This document shows, one piece after another, positions 35,801 through 49,540 of a stretch of DNA of 64,000 bases (position 1 is its first letter; each line of letters opens with the position of its first letter). The position numbers and the translations under genes are program-made. The notes beneath the pieces were generated by a model. The model saw only the letters and a program-made list of their open reading frames with translations, ran no database searches and was not told the DNA's origin. Source of the stretch: Macrocybe gigantea. Lineage: Eukaryota; Basidiomycota; Agaricomycetes; Agaricales; Callistosporiaceae. The stretch covers positions 124,001-188,000 of the forward strand of contig SJRY01000138.1 of NCBI GenBank assembly GCA_011319805.1, in the 5' to 3' direction.

Positions 35801-38800
35801 ACGTCCGGGTCGGACAAGAGCGCGGATGAAGAACCGACTATCCAGCTGATTCTCTCTAGCAACAGCATGATAGATGTGAACTTGCTTCGCCTCGACGAAG
35901 CACGGCTTCAAATTGTAGTTCGACAGGCGGCTCAGTTCGAGCTGGAAGGCCAAGGCAGGCTCGATGTTTCGAATTGCCTGTTCTTCTCCCCAAGTGCCGT
36001 CAAACTCTCTGAGCGTGAAATAGACGGGGTATTGACCACGACGACAAATGAGGATGGAAACACGCCTGACCCCGCGTTGCGTCAGAATGTCCTTGTGATC
36101 GTTGACAAAGTCAACCACTGTGGTGGTCCAGGCGCTTTCTGCCATGTCATCCTCTTCATCGAAGACACGGAGAGCAATGTTGATGACATTGGGTGGCTGG
36201 CTGTTCCCACCATAACGCTGTCTAAATTCGTGGGTGTCGAAGACAGGCAGCATGGACACCACTGTGTTGAAGCCCTTGTTCATCGCGGCGAGATTCTGGA
36301 ACGAAGCGATTGCGCCATGGCGGACTGGCTGCGACTGATGGGTGTTGATCATATAGGTCAGGTCTGAGACGGAGCCAGAACGTCGGCTCTCGCTAACTCG
36401 ATACTTAGAATCACAACAAAGGGACATTCAACGTATAGTCGCTTACTTGTAGCCTATACGAGGAGTCGACGGAGGAGAGTGCGATCTTCCCAAGTTGAAG
36501 CGCCACGTTACGATGTTTGGGGCTTCGCCATCATCAAGCGTGTCGCCTTCTTCATAATCGATAGAGAGCAGGGTGTAAGCACGGTATGCGCGACGAATAT
36601 AAACCTCCAAAGCGGCTATCATTCTGCCGTGAGATCGACGTAAATGCGCATGAAGTACGACTAACCGAGAGACACCATGGGATCGGCGTGGCTGAAGAAA
36701 GCCGGAAGGACGTCGTAGACAGTGTAGCGAGAGTCGCTCAACTCTTTCAAGACTTCAGCAGATGGAGTTCTACGGCGGAAAAAGCTTGAGAATAGCTACA
36801 GACAAGGGCGAATCAATATAGACTTGCCTCGGCCCATTGCCTTGCTCGCCATAGTAGTTATTGCTAACCGAATTCTTGAGGACAGCTTCCATTTGGATGA
36901 GACGTTCCTCGTATGATGGCATCTGGCCAAGAATCAGGACTTCTCGCGCCTTCAGCGACACGGTCATCGACGATCTAAGGAGCAGAGAAACTGAGAATCA
37001 TGTGCACGACATAAGCCAACAACCTACTTCGCCTCGAGGGCCGCCAGTCCCTGCAGCGCTTTGTAGAGACGACTTTCCGGATTTGAGACGTTCAAGCCGC
37101 TGTCTTGACATAGTCCAAAACGGCGAGGACGAGCTTCGACTTGCTCTGTGCTTTGATGTGACTCAGCACCAAGCCAGCCACTTTATCGAGCTCATCCTTG
37201 TACTGTTCACGAAGGGCGAGAACACGTGCCTCAATGCTGCCGCCGAATAACTTTTCGGTAGCCTCGTATCGCTCAAGGAGGCTCGCGATCGTCTCAGTCT
37301 CGTGACCCTTTGATCCGTTGATATACTTGTCGAGGACAGAAGTGAATGGGGAAAGGGAAGCACGGAGCATCGTCCTGTCCTGCGCTTGCACATTGTCTTG
37401 CAAGTAGTGATCGATGATCTTCTTGATTCTAACTGCAGGGAATTCGTGTCCGTCACCCTTCGTCCTGGCGATATCAATGGATGACCGAATGCTCTCTTCG
37501 AGTTTGGCTGGCATGCGACCGGAAAGAGACGAAAGGATGGCAGTTGCTTCAGAGTAGGGAGTTCAGGCTCATGCAGGACGTCGACAAGTTCTTTGAACGT
37601 GAGGACATGATCGCTTGATTGTCGAAACCATCCAAGATATCGTTGAGGATACCCATGCATCGGATGAAGCGTTGATGAGGCTTGTTGCCGACGACGCCCG
37701 GCGTGCCCATAGAAGGCAGTTGACCCTCAAATGGTTTGGCATGTTTGACACGCGCTGGGTCGTCAAGAGTAAGGATACCCAAGATGTCGCCAGGTTCCAA
37801 GCTCACACCGGGCTGTTTGACGAGCTGAACAACACCATCTTCGGATGCGACGAGAGGCATGTACATTTTCATGACCTGTTGGTCAACCGACGTCAGCAGT
37901 GAAGACAGCAGATATGACGAGGACCGACCTCGATTTCAGCATACTGCTCGCCAGCATTGATGTGGTCCCCACTGTCGACTAGGTACCTAACGAGCTTGCC
38001 AGGACTCGGACTCCTCAATTGAGTGGGATCATTTTCTTGCTCGATCAGGCAAGTTTTAGCATCCACCATCAATCGCAAAGCGCCGACCTCTTCCCGCCAG
38101 TAGACTGAATGGCTCTTTCCATTCAACAGCACCAATAAACCGCCATCTGCCAGGGGACGAGCGCCAACCATGGTACGGCCGCCATTGAGGAACAAAGTCC
38201 AGACAGTCAAAGAGGAGCGAGCAGCGGTGAAAGAATATCGGACATTCTCGTAGATGAAGTCGATTCCAAAGACCGTCTTTAGGACGTCGCGAGCGGGGAC
38301 TTGACCCTTGTCGAGGATTCGCCTGTACTCGGACCAGCAAGATTCTGATGCTAGATATGACTTGGTCACGGCGCCGCATATAACGGCCAGAGTAGGGTCG
38401 GGACGTTCAGCGGTGAGCTTGTTGCTTATGAGTGAATCAAGCCAGCCGGTCGTGATGCTGTTGTTCTTGAACGCTTCCAGTTCCAAAAGCTTGATGAGAT
38501 ATTCGACTGTGGTCCTAAAGTCACCACGAATGCTGAGCTCCTTCAAGGCAATAATCATGTTTTTCCTGCTTTCGCTTCGGTCCTCGCCGTACGCGAATAT
38601 GTGACCGAACTGCGAATCTGCAAACTCATGCAGACCACCAGCAGTCGTGACAGAAAGTAGCCCCAAACGTTGGTGCTGGAACGGAAGTTCAACTCCTGAA
38701 TGGAACCAGAAGATGGCTTGAATCCTGCATCAGGATTCTCCGCGGTGATACGAACGGCCACGACATGACCCTTGGGCCGGGGTTTGCGCTGGAGCTGATC

Positions 38801-40362
38801 CACATCGGGCTTGACCATATCAAAGTCAATCTCGGATGAAGCATGAGGATCAACACCGTAAAGTTGGCGAATGTCTCGAATTCGGTGAAGAGGGACACCC
38901 ATGGCGACTTGCAGTTGTGCTGCGGGAAGGTTGACACCAGAGACCATTTCCGTGGTAGGATGCTCAACCTGGAGACGAGGGTTCAATTCCAAGAAATAGA
39001 AGGTGTCGTCGGCATGACTGTACAAATCTGTTTAATAAACGTCATGAGTCCAGACACCATCGGAAAGCGGGACGGAGAGAATCGAGGCTCACATTCGACT
39101 GTTCCTGCGCTAACATAACCGACTAATTTAGAAAGACGAACGGCGGCTCGCTCCATCTGTCCAAAAGTGGTTTCGTTTGCAATGGTGACGGGAGCCTCTT
39201 CGATGATCTTCTGGTGACGACGTTGGACGGAGCAGTCGCGTCCAAACAAGGAAATGGCGTCGCCATATTGGTCAGCAAGCAATTGGACTTCCAAGTGCCT
39301 AGCTTGACCAGCAAGTTTCATTATGAAAATGGGTGATCCTGAGCACAGGGTAGGATGTGAAGTGATGAAACGGAACTTGACGTGGGACGTTTCGCACCAG
39401 GAATCTCTCCAGCCACGGCTTGATATGCATTTTTGAAGGCATCGGGACGTTCGACCTTGCGGATACCCTTGCCTCCTCCACCTTCGCTTGCCTTTATCAT
39501 GACGGGGAATCCGATCTGCTCTGCTCTTTGAAGACCCTCCTCGACGCTCGTGACACACGCAGCAGCATATGCATCGTCGGGAACGGTCACATAGCCGGCA
39601 TCGGACAAAACGGTTTTAGTAACGCCAGTACCGGACCACGCCATGGTGGGCACTTCGGCGCTTTGGGCTACGATGGTGCTCGATATCTTGTCACCCAAGC
39701 TCCGCATAGCGCTACCGGGAGGCCCGATGAAGACGATCTTGTTCTTGCTCGCGGCGAGGCTTTCGGGGAGCCGGGGGTTTTCGGAGGCGTGTCCCCACCC
39801 TGCCCATACGGCGTGCACGCCTGCACGTTCGGCCACGTCAACGATGAGATCGACGTTTGCATAGTTGTTGTTGTTTGTGCCCCCGGGGACCTCGATGTAG
39901 CGGTCGGCCATTCGAATGTATTCTGCGTTGACTTTGAGATCTTCTGGGGTGGCCATGACGGTGAACTCGACTTCGCGTTCACGGCCAAAAGTCTCGTAGC
40001 TCCATTGTCGGATGGATCTGATCTCTTTCACGGCAGCAATGCCTAAGAGAAAAACAGCGTTCCGTCAGTGCATTAACCAGGGGATGAGACACAGATCGCG
40101 GACCATTGTTGGCGATGAGGACCTTGTGCGCATGTCAGAACGGATATTTGAAGCGACGAAAGGGAAGATGAAACACAAACCTTTGTGATGACGGTGTGAC
40201 CGCCATGTTTTTTCACAAAGTCGGCGACGCTGCTGTGTGGAGCCTTGTCCAAGGAGTTTCCGCCTGGGAAAAAGAGATGCGTGAGACAGACATCATCGCG
40301 TGAGACGTGGGAGGACGCGTACCGATGAAGTGCTGCACGCGGGAGTGGTCGTACTGGGGCAT
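32880..40362 (-). CDS. ACC1: Acetyl-CoA carboxylase
   Basis: Multidomain, biotin-dependent enzyme making malonyl-CoA for fatty-acid synthesis. The start [14 protein letters not shown] is followed by [20 protein letters not shown]. The biotin carboxylase has the glycine loop [34 protein letters not shown] and [18 protein letters not shown]. The biotinyl motif is VMKMYMPL, with the modified Lys codon at 37867-37869. A long central domain follows, then the carboxyltransferase (about 33506-35300) with [34 protein letters not shown] and [20 protein letters not shown]. Roughly 2,250 residues. One-base deletions relative to the family occur at about 38656 (WGYFSVTTAGG), 37596 and 37558; all sit at short homopolymers. 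The last exon end is uncertain: the open frame reaches 32880, but a GTATGT donor after LQSTPLT may end the protein sooner. Confidence 0.97.
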
Positions 40363-40722
40363 TGAGGGAGAAAAGGGGAAGGAAGGAGGATGACAGGCTC
40401 GGGAGGAGAAAGGTAGATTATAAGAGAAAGAAGGAGGGGGCAGGGTTAGGCGGTACACAGAGTTTGGCGTGCAAACCTATTTTTTTTGCTGTTCACTGGG
40501 GTCAGTGATGATCGGCCCCCCAAAATTCACTCGGCTTACCTCATCCCCACCATCTGATCCCAAGTCGTCGTACGTCATTTTTTTTTCGTCGTCTTCTTTC
40601 TCTTCGTCACACACCGCGTTGCTTGCTGACGTGCAACGCATTTTGAGGCGAACAACTTCCAAGGTAGAGACATACGTCATCGGTTCCAATTTCTCACGCT
40701 ATCTAACATCTACACGACAAAC

Positions 40723-41920
40723 TCAACGAGACATCATCGTTCTTCCACTTGAAGACAGAGAGAGATCAATCGAGGGGTTTTTAAAAATTGAAAAGAGCAC
40801 ACTACACACCTGACAGTCTTGCGTTCCGTCGTCGCAACCTCAGTCTTTGCACGGTTCAGCACTTTTTGGAACTCGGACACGCGGTGTCGCATCCGAGAGT
40901 GCATATAAGCTTTGGAGCATTTGATGTGATAATGCAGATAATCGCGAAACGATTGAATGTGCGAAATCGTCGCCGACGCGACCAGCGGGTTCCCAAAGTG
41001 CCGTGGGAACAGCACAAACGTCACGTACCCCATGTCTTCCTCGCGTCGCAGCCCCGCCAGGTGACGGATCTCCAGCGGCGGCTCGCGGTTCGAGTACAAC
41101 ACTTGCGGTGCATTTTGAATCGACGGTTGGCGACGTGCGTCCACGAATTCCTGTGTCGTCGCACGCGTTAGGCGTGACCGATTCAGGCTGGCAAGAACAG
41201 CTCACCTGCAAAAACACTTTACCAAATATCCGATCCGTCTCCTCGCGGAAGATGGTCGAGAAAATCACAGTCACGCGGTCTGGAGACGCTTGCACGTAGA
41301 TAGCTTCTTCATCTCGATAATGAATCTCCATCAGCTCGCCCTGCGTTCCGCCCGACTGTTCCAATTCTTTCTGCGTCCTGAACCCGAGCTCAAACGGCGC
41401 AGCCAAGGCGTTGCGCTTGAACAAGGAAACAGACATGACAAAAGCCTCGCGTTCCTCTAATTAGGACAGATCCTCGTCAGAAATCCGATCTCGGACGACG
41501 AGAACACAAAACCCACCAGGTGCCTGAGGCACTTTGTCCAAGTCAATCTCCAAGCTGACGTTGTACTCTTGCTCAGCCTGCGCCGCCAGCAGCGATCCGT
41601 ACTCGCGTCTCAAAACGTCCAACGCGCCGTATCTGACCAGCTCGTCCCAACATCGTATGTTCATCGACAAAAGCAGCGTCGTCTTCCGCTCCGGCGTTGA
41701 CAGGTGGAACCGTACACCGTCGAAATCGACAAATTGAACATCCAACGACGACGGTCTGCAGCATGATCAGGCATCACACCAGCTCGGCGTGTCCGCCACT
41801 CACTTGATGAGCTTTTCCGTGATGGTCGTTTGAATGATGGCGTTATGGGGCTGAAGAGTGAAGCCTTGTTCAGCACTTGCACCGAAACATCAACAGATAT
41901 CGTACTTCAAGGAGTATCAT
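40723..41920 (-). CDS. ARC35: Arp2/3 complex subunit 2 (p34)
   Basis: Core subunit that clamps Arp2/3 to the mother actin filament. The spliced start is [20 protein letters not shown], then [126 protein letters not shown] and [20 protein letters not shown], ending [11 protein letters not shown] after a final intron (stop at 40723-40725). About 320 residues, usual for ARPC2. Apparent in-frame stops at about 41461 lie in a short intron (GT...AATTAG) before GAACGCGAGGC. The last intron lies just upstream of the final eleven codons. Confidence in identity is very high; the edge of the 41.46 kb intron is less sure. Confidence 0.93.
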
Positions 41921-42412
41921 GACGAAATCGCAAAGTGAAAGCTAAGAGATGAACAGTTAGGTTATATCTTGCTCACCTTCCGAAATGCCTGCGGCACAGC
42001 TGAGTGTCACATGACACGTCAATATTGATTTCATGATGTTTTCCCGTATTCACAACAAGGATTCCGAATAAAAGTTCATGGCGGCATCCAAAATCAAAAA
42101 AAAGAGCATCGAATGGAAAAGAAAAATCCATGATAATGCAGTTACGAGGGGTAAAGTGTAGATAAGGGTTCAGAAAAGGTAGTTCACTACGAAGCATAGT
42201 AATTAGGACGGCAAACGGTCATGAGATAGCAAACGATGCATCTGGGCAACAATAAAAAAAAAAAAGGAAAGGATTTTCCGTTCAGATTGCAGCATGACTT
42301 ATACAAAGGGAAATTACAAACTGGAGAGTGAAAGGGGTGGAAGGAGAAAACTTGAGGAAGAGGAACGGTCCTAGCGTACAATGACGATCCGCGTAAAGAA
42401 AAAAAGGGCGTT
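41921..42412. other. Spacer between ARPC2 start and Zds gene end
   Basis: These 492 bases hold the ARPC2 promoter and the 3' UTR of the Zds-family gene, with several A/T runs (for example near 42250). No gene or RNA is recognised. Confidence 0.5.
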
Positions 42413-45230
42413 CTACCTGCGTCGCTGCTGTTGCCACACCGCGAGCGGCATGTCTTCCTCTTCCCCGCCCGCGCTCGATTCGTGATGATTTCCCTCGCTC
42501 GTGCGCGGCCGCTTGCCCTGCGACAATGGTACAGCGTGCGCACTCACGCCCTTGCGTAGCTTACCATTTGCCATTGGCTGTGTCGACGGTACCGCCGTGG
42601 CAGACAACGATCGTCCCGGAAGTCGCGCGTTGCCGCCTCCTCCTCCCTGAACGTTGCCCGCTATGTAGGCCGGACTAGCCCGATCCGGGGACACAGAGCC
42701 TGACTGTGCGGACGGCGGGGAACGGGAGCGCTGTGGCCCTGGCGACGTTCCCGGAGATGCGGAGGGTGTCGAACGAATTGTCGTCGACTGCCACGACGAT
42801 TGGTCTGCAGGCGGCATGGCGCCCGGTGGTAGTCGTGGTGCCTGATGATCCGGCGTCTGCTCTGACTGGTAGTAGAACGGATCCCCCGGCTGTTGTGTGG
42901 GTTGCGGTTGGACCAACTTGGGTGGCACGCCGTACGATGACGAAGTCGACGGCGGCTGGTGGGACCAAGCGTACTGTTGCGCGTTCCCTGACGCGGAGAA
43001 CCTGACGCTGAACGACCCGTGGACATGGGCTGGCCGTTGTACGCACTGTACTCTTGCTCCATCACCATATGCTGCATTTCGTACTGTGGTCCCTTGATCG
43101 GCGTCTCCGCTCTACGACTGCCAGGCATGCCAGGCGCAGGCGTCTTGGTCAGAGACCCTCTCTTACCGCTTTCCTTCTTTTTCATCTCCAACTCGGGCTC
43201 GTGTTTCTCCTTCTCCAATCTCTCCCTCTCCACTTTTTCCCTCTGCTCGGCTTGTTCTCCCCTCGCCTCATTCTCCTTCTCCGACAGCTGATTTTCGATG
43301 GCTTGATTCGGCGCTGCTGTCTGGCCTGGAACAGCAGTGGCCGCCTGGCCGTTTGGTTGCGCTGCGTTCTGCGCTTTGTTGATGACGCCGAGGTACCAGA
43401 ACATTAAATTGCTGATTAAAACTTGCTCGTAGAGAGGCCGTCTAGGATTGGCCAGCTTGATGTGACTTAACCGGTAAATCGCCCTTTCAACATGGATGGG
43501 GTATCTTGCATATGGGTTGACGCCTGGTCCTGTCAAAACGGTTGGAGATATCAATGCAGCCTGAGCCTTGGACTTGGATGCACCAAGAAGAGCTTGAGCT
43601 GCTTCCCGTCCAGCACCTGCGCCATGCATTCCAAGTGGGGGAGGGTCGTGTTCCTGCCTCTTCTTGCTGCCGCCGAATAACGACCCAAAAAAGCCCGATT
43701 CTTTTTCCTTTTCCGATGGCCGTTCCTTGTTTTCCGCCTTGCCATTCTTTTTGGCGCCCTTGTCGCTTCCCCATTTGCCGAAAAGGCCCGATTTCTTGTC
43801 CTTCTCTTTACGGTGGAGGTTGGGAGGAGTGGGCGCGACAGAGATTGGCGTTGGGAGAGGAGGAGTAGGGATGGGAATTTCGGGCGGCGTTGGTACAGCT
43901 TCGAGAGGAGATGGCGTGCGCGACGGCAATACTTGGGCAGTTGGCCGCGGTGGGTTGAGGGGTAAGATGGTGCTGAGGCTGAGGTTGATGTATAGCAGGG
44001 CCCAAGGCTTCGAGCAATTCAGGCCTAACCTGACTTGGTGTAGGTTCCAAGGGTTGCACAGGTGGAGTTTCCTCTTCTGGAGGAGCCGGTATGATAAGGA
44101 CAGGAGGCTGAACCTCTTCCTCCTGATCTCTGGCATAAGATTCGATGATAGAAGCTTCTTCGCTGAAGGAATCCGGTCGTTTGTTGGTGAACCCTTCGTC
44201 AGAGAAAGTTCGACGACGGCTGGACGTTGGTCCTGATTCGACAGAATCACCATGGTCACTGGAGGATACGTCACTTGAAGTGCGTGGTTCTGCGGGAGCT
44301 ACTTGAGATCTCGCTTGTGCGCCTCGGCGAGTCGAGCCGAAACGGGATCCGCTGTTGTCGCCGGGCTTGCGTATTCGAGTACGAGCGGTTCGGCGGAGGA
44401 TTTGTCCCGGAGGAGGCACAATTATCGGTGCATCGGCTTCATCACCCATGTCTGTCAGGTCGTCTATTTTATCGATTGCTGAGGCAGAAAGTCACCGCAT
44501 TATTCACCAATCATGAATATGATGACGCACCTGAAGGCGAAAGATTCAAGCTAAGACTCCTCCTGAGGACATTTCTAAGTTTTGTAGTATCGCCGCTTTC
44601 GAAGCCTCCTCGGCCAGCTCCTCCAGCTTGCGCCAGAAACCGATGGTATTCTGGGGATCCTGATCCGTAGAATGGCTGCCTCGATTCTTCTTCACAGGCA
44701 CGACCTGCTCGTTTTCGACGTCGTCGTTCTCAGATGGACGATATTGTCGACTAAGCATGGACTTTTTCCGCGCGAGACCTGCTGAACCGGACGAGAGCGA
44801 ACTGGATCTGCTGACACCGTCGGCAGATGGAGGAGACCTGGCATGTTCTCTAAGGAATGCTTTGAATTGCTCCGGTTCGAGCTCTGGGTGGAGCCTAGCA
44901 GGGACCCAGAAGAGATGGAGCGGGTCATCGGCAGGACTGTTGGAAGCGGCACTCGAACCATCAGAATCGCCGGTCAATGCAGAGTCACCGCCGCTGGTTG
45001 AGGGCGAATCATCTGTGAGAGGTCATTGGGATAAACATGGACGAGATGCGGACAGGGATCTGGGATATACCTAACCGGAACGAGGTCGGGGAGGAAGGGG
45101 GCGATTGGTTGGGGAGGTCGGGATCGATAGTGAGAGCACCCGGATTGATGGAGCGGCGGCGGATGTCTCGAAGGGCTTCAACTTCCCGTTGGATGTCGTA
45201 CTGGGAGGGTTGCAAGGAGCGAGTGGCCAT
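42413..45230 (-). CDS. Zds-family regulator of PP2A-Cdc55
   Basis: The N-terminus MATRSLQPSQYDIQREVEAL is followed by DDPLHLFWVPARLHPELEPE (the LFWVPARLHPEL motif common in this family) and QNTIGFWRKLEELAEEASKA. A long Ser/Pro/Lys-rich linker follows (KEKDKKSGLFGKWGSDKGAK, GFFGSLFGGSKKR). Then comes the Zds C-terminal domain, ERAIYRLSHIKLANPRRPLY followed by EQVLISNLMFWYLGVINKAQ. A charged coil and a Pro/Gln-rich tail end with AVWQQQRRR. In yeast Zds1/Zds2 bind Cdc55-PP2A through this domain and control mitotic entry and polarity; the same role here is inferred. The reading frame breaks at about 43900 and about 42985; the second is repaired by one base so that YAWSHQPPSTSSSYGVPPKL is read. 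Confidence 0.85.
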
Positions 45231-45533
45231 GACGAATTAAAGGAGAGAACTGGGCGAGCCAGTGACGGGCAAAGGTTCTCTTGAAACCGAGAAAGACCAG
45301 AGCAGGACGGAAATGGGTGAGTGGAGAGGACTCAGAGCAGCCGTTATGAAGAAGAGGACAGGAGGAAGGACAAGACTGGACGAGGAAAGAAAGAGTAAAT
45401 GTGCTTAGACAGTTGGCCTATGTAATTTTAGGGTGCTCGGCAGGCACTCTATACAACTACAATTGTCTGATTACTCGTTTGTCCACATCTATAACCTCAA
45501 CATCGTTTCGCCAATCATCATCAGGACTTTCTT

Positions 45534-45883
45534 TCAGTGGGTTGAAGCAGGCTTGAGCGAAGCGCTCTCACGCCTGAGCTCTAGGATCACCGCCTACAGA
45601 TCGAACGAGCGTCAGTTGACTCTTGCAACGCAGATGTATGGTGAAAAATTCACCGCCAGTGCCTCTGGATTCACGCCACTCTCAATCATACCAACGCATG
45701 TGGCCAGAGTCTCCTTGTCGAGCTGCGTGTTGAGCAATTGCGACATCTCGAACAGAACTGGAATCAACCCAGTGGAGCACGAGGACCTCATGACCCACTT
45801 GATATCAGCAAAGTCACACAACAAGACCTACTGTCGAGCGTCTGCTGTGCAGAGGAGATTCTCTCCGATTCCCTCGTCGACAT
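45534..45883 (-). CDS. MZT1: MOZART1-type gamma-tubulin complex adaptor
   Basis: A 71-residue protein reconstructed from three small exons: 45832-45883, 45654-45757 and 45534-45593, with introns 45758-45831 (GTAGGT) and 45594-45653 (GTGAAT). It reads [60 protein letters not shown] and [11 protein letters not shown]. This is the complete MZT1 fold with the signature [16 protein letters not shown]1 binds gamma-tubulin complex proteins and is needed for microtubule nucleation at spindle pole bodies. Genes this short and split are easily missed. It is divergent from TMA16 (148 bases between start codons). No frame break. Confidence 0.93.
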
Positions 45884-46031
45884 CGACTGATGTGTGTAAA
45901 GCAAAAGAAAGAAGGCGCCTTTGTGGAGCTTCTGGCAGTTGACGCGATGGCGATGGGCGCAAGTTGTTCCAAATTTGGGCATCAGATTCTTATCACGTAA
46001 GCAGCTACCCGCTCCGTCCTTTCAGACGGCC

Positions 46032-46696
46032 ATGGCACCGACAACGAGCACCAATTCTACCGCGGACTCGGCGAAAACGAAGAAGGAGAAAGTGTTTCAT
46101 CCGTCCTCTCGAAAGGCCGGTCAGCTTGCTCGCAATGCGCTTCGAAAAAGCAAGCTAGAATCCCAAGCATCCAAACGCAACCGTAAAAACAATGTCCTTG
46201 GTACTTTGGAATGTCCTCACCGTCCCGTGCAGCTGAATGGAAACATGTTCTCTTCTAGTGGACATGTACTCGTTCTTTTATCACGCGTTACCCGCAGAAG
46301 GTGTCCTAACACTAGAGGAACTCCATCATATGATTCGGGACATCTGGTTAGCCCGATTTGATGACGAGCTTGAGCAAGAAAGGGCGACAGGAGGAAGGGT
46401 CGACCAAAGAGCACTCGGGAGACGAAGATTGAAAACATGAAACTCTCAGAGGCAGAGATATACCGGACCGGAATGGGTACGTGCTGCCGCTGCCTGACGA
46501 CTACGAATCATCATCGAATTTTTTTTTTCCAGAGGTGCCAGATTTGACACACCCTCCGACGGTCGAACTATATCGACGATGGGATCAAAAGGAGCTCGCA
46601 TATGTTGAATTGCTTCGCTTCATCCGTATATCCAGCGCAAATCCTGCCAGTTTTGTAGTGTCCAGACCAGGCAAACACGTTTCGATTATAAGTTAG
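46032..46696 (+). CDS. TMA16: Translation machinery-associated protein 16
   Basis: Small basic protein of the Tma16 family, linked to late 60S ribosome assembly. It starts MAPTTSTNSTADSAKTKKEK, then VFHPSSRKAGQLARNALRKS, SQASKRNRKNN, VLVDMYSFFYHALPAEGVLT, LEELHHMIRDIWLARFDDEL, KIENMKLSEAEIYRTGM and EVPDLTHPPTVELYRRWDQK, ending RPGKHVSIIS. There are two introns: the first after NNVL (GTACTT...TTCTAG), the second after RTGM (GTACGT, then a T-rich tract and CCAG). At about 46396 the frame must gain one base (G run) to read GRPKSTRETKIENM instead of stopping early. About 190 residues, normal for the family. Confidence 0.92.
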
Positions 46697-46953
46697 AGAC
46701 CTTGATTGTGCTCATTTGTTTGTACTTGGATGCTCTGGGTCAGGCACACACCACGTTCTGGATTGTCCTAAAGGACCCGCGTTGCAATGCTCCCGATTCA
46801 TTCCTAACAACCTCGCGATCTTTACCGGCATGCCTCTCTGTCATCCTATCTGCCTGTCGTCACTGTTCCCCCATTAAATATTGAGCGACGGCCAGACTGT
46901 CGAACGTCGGCTGACTATTCCCATCATCGCTGCTGGAATCGCGCACATACATC

Positions 46954-49107
<2,154 letters not shown>

Positions 49108-49540
49108 TCTCGGGCCTAGGAGTCACCATCACCATTATATTGCATGCCTTCATCGGACGACAGTTATGATCTAGCATCTACTTATAATACGTTTACTTAA
49201 GCCTTGTTCTGTAGCATGTAAAATATACGATACCATTCACGCGCCCACTAACTCATCATCCTAGTCTGCTCCATGTTACCAACGAGATGCGTCTAACCTA
49301 ACAAATCTGAGTAAAGAATGATGATTGTCCCTTCGACCCACATCCCTTTATCGTCAAGATAGCAAGCATATGCCTCATTTCTACTTACTAGCCTAGGCCC
49401 CGCTGCATGAATTCATCGCGATCAACGGACGGTTGACATGCGTTCACGTGACGGTGTGATCCGAGATCACAAGTGGGTACCTGCACAGTTACCAGGAATC
49501 TCAGTGCAAAATCATTCGCGAGATTTGTCCTGCAGCGTCC
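49108..49540. other. Intergenic stretch upstream of the Zap1-type gene
   Basis: These 433 bases hold the monooxygenase 3' UTR and the promoter of the Zap1-type gene. They include a TCACGTGA octamer (49444-49451) about 90 bases before the start codon. No other recognised element. Confidence 0.5.
49444..49451. promoter_or_regulatory. TCACGTGA palindrome upstream of the Zap1-type gene
   Basis: Exact E-box octamer 90 bases before the ATG at 49541, identical to those at 26775 and 54445. A bHLH (Cbf1-like) site is inferred, not shown. Confidence 0.4.

Noticed and set aside
35333..36367. Long plus-strand open frame of 344 codons
   Set aside because: It is antisense to the carboxyltransferase-side coding of ACC1 and has no domain; it arises from codon bias on the opposite strand.
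41461..41745. ARPC2 ending early at the in-frame TAA near 41461
   Set aside because: The stop lies in a short intron; the rest of ARPC2, including the [10 protein letters not shown] motif, continues in the next exons.
42661..44274. A single 537-codon protein as given by the minus-strand frame
   Set aside because: Its first third (before about 43970) and last part (after about 42990) are out-of-frame readings; the conserved Zds text switches frame at both points.
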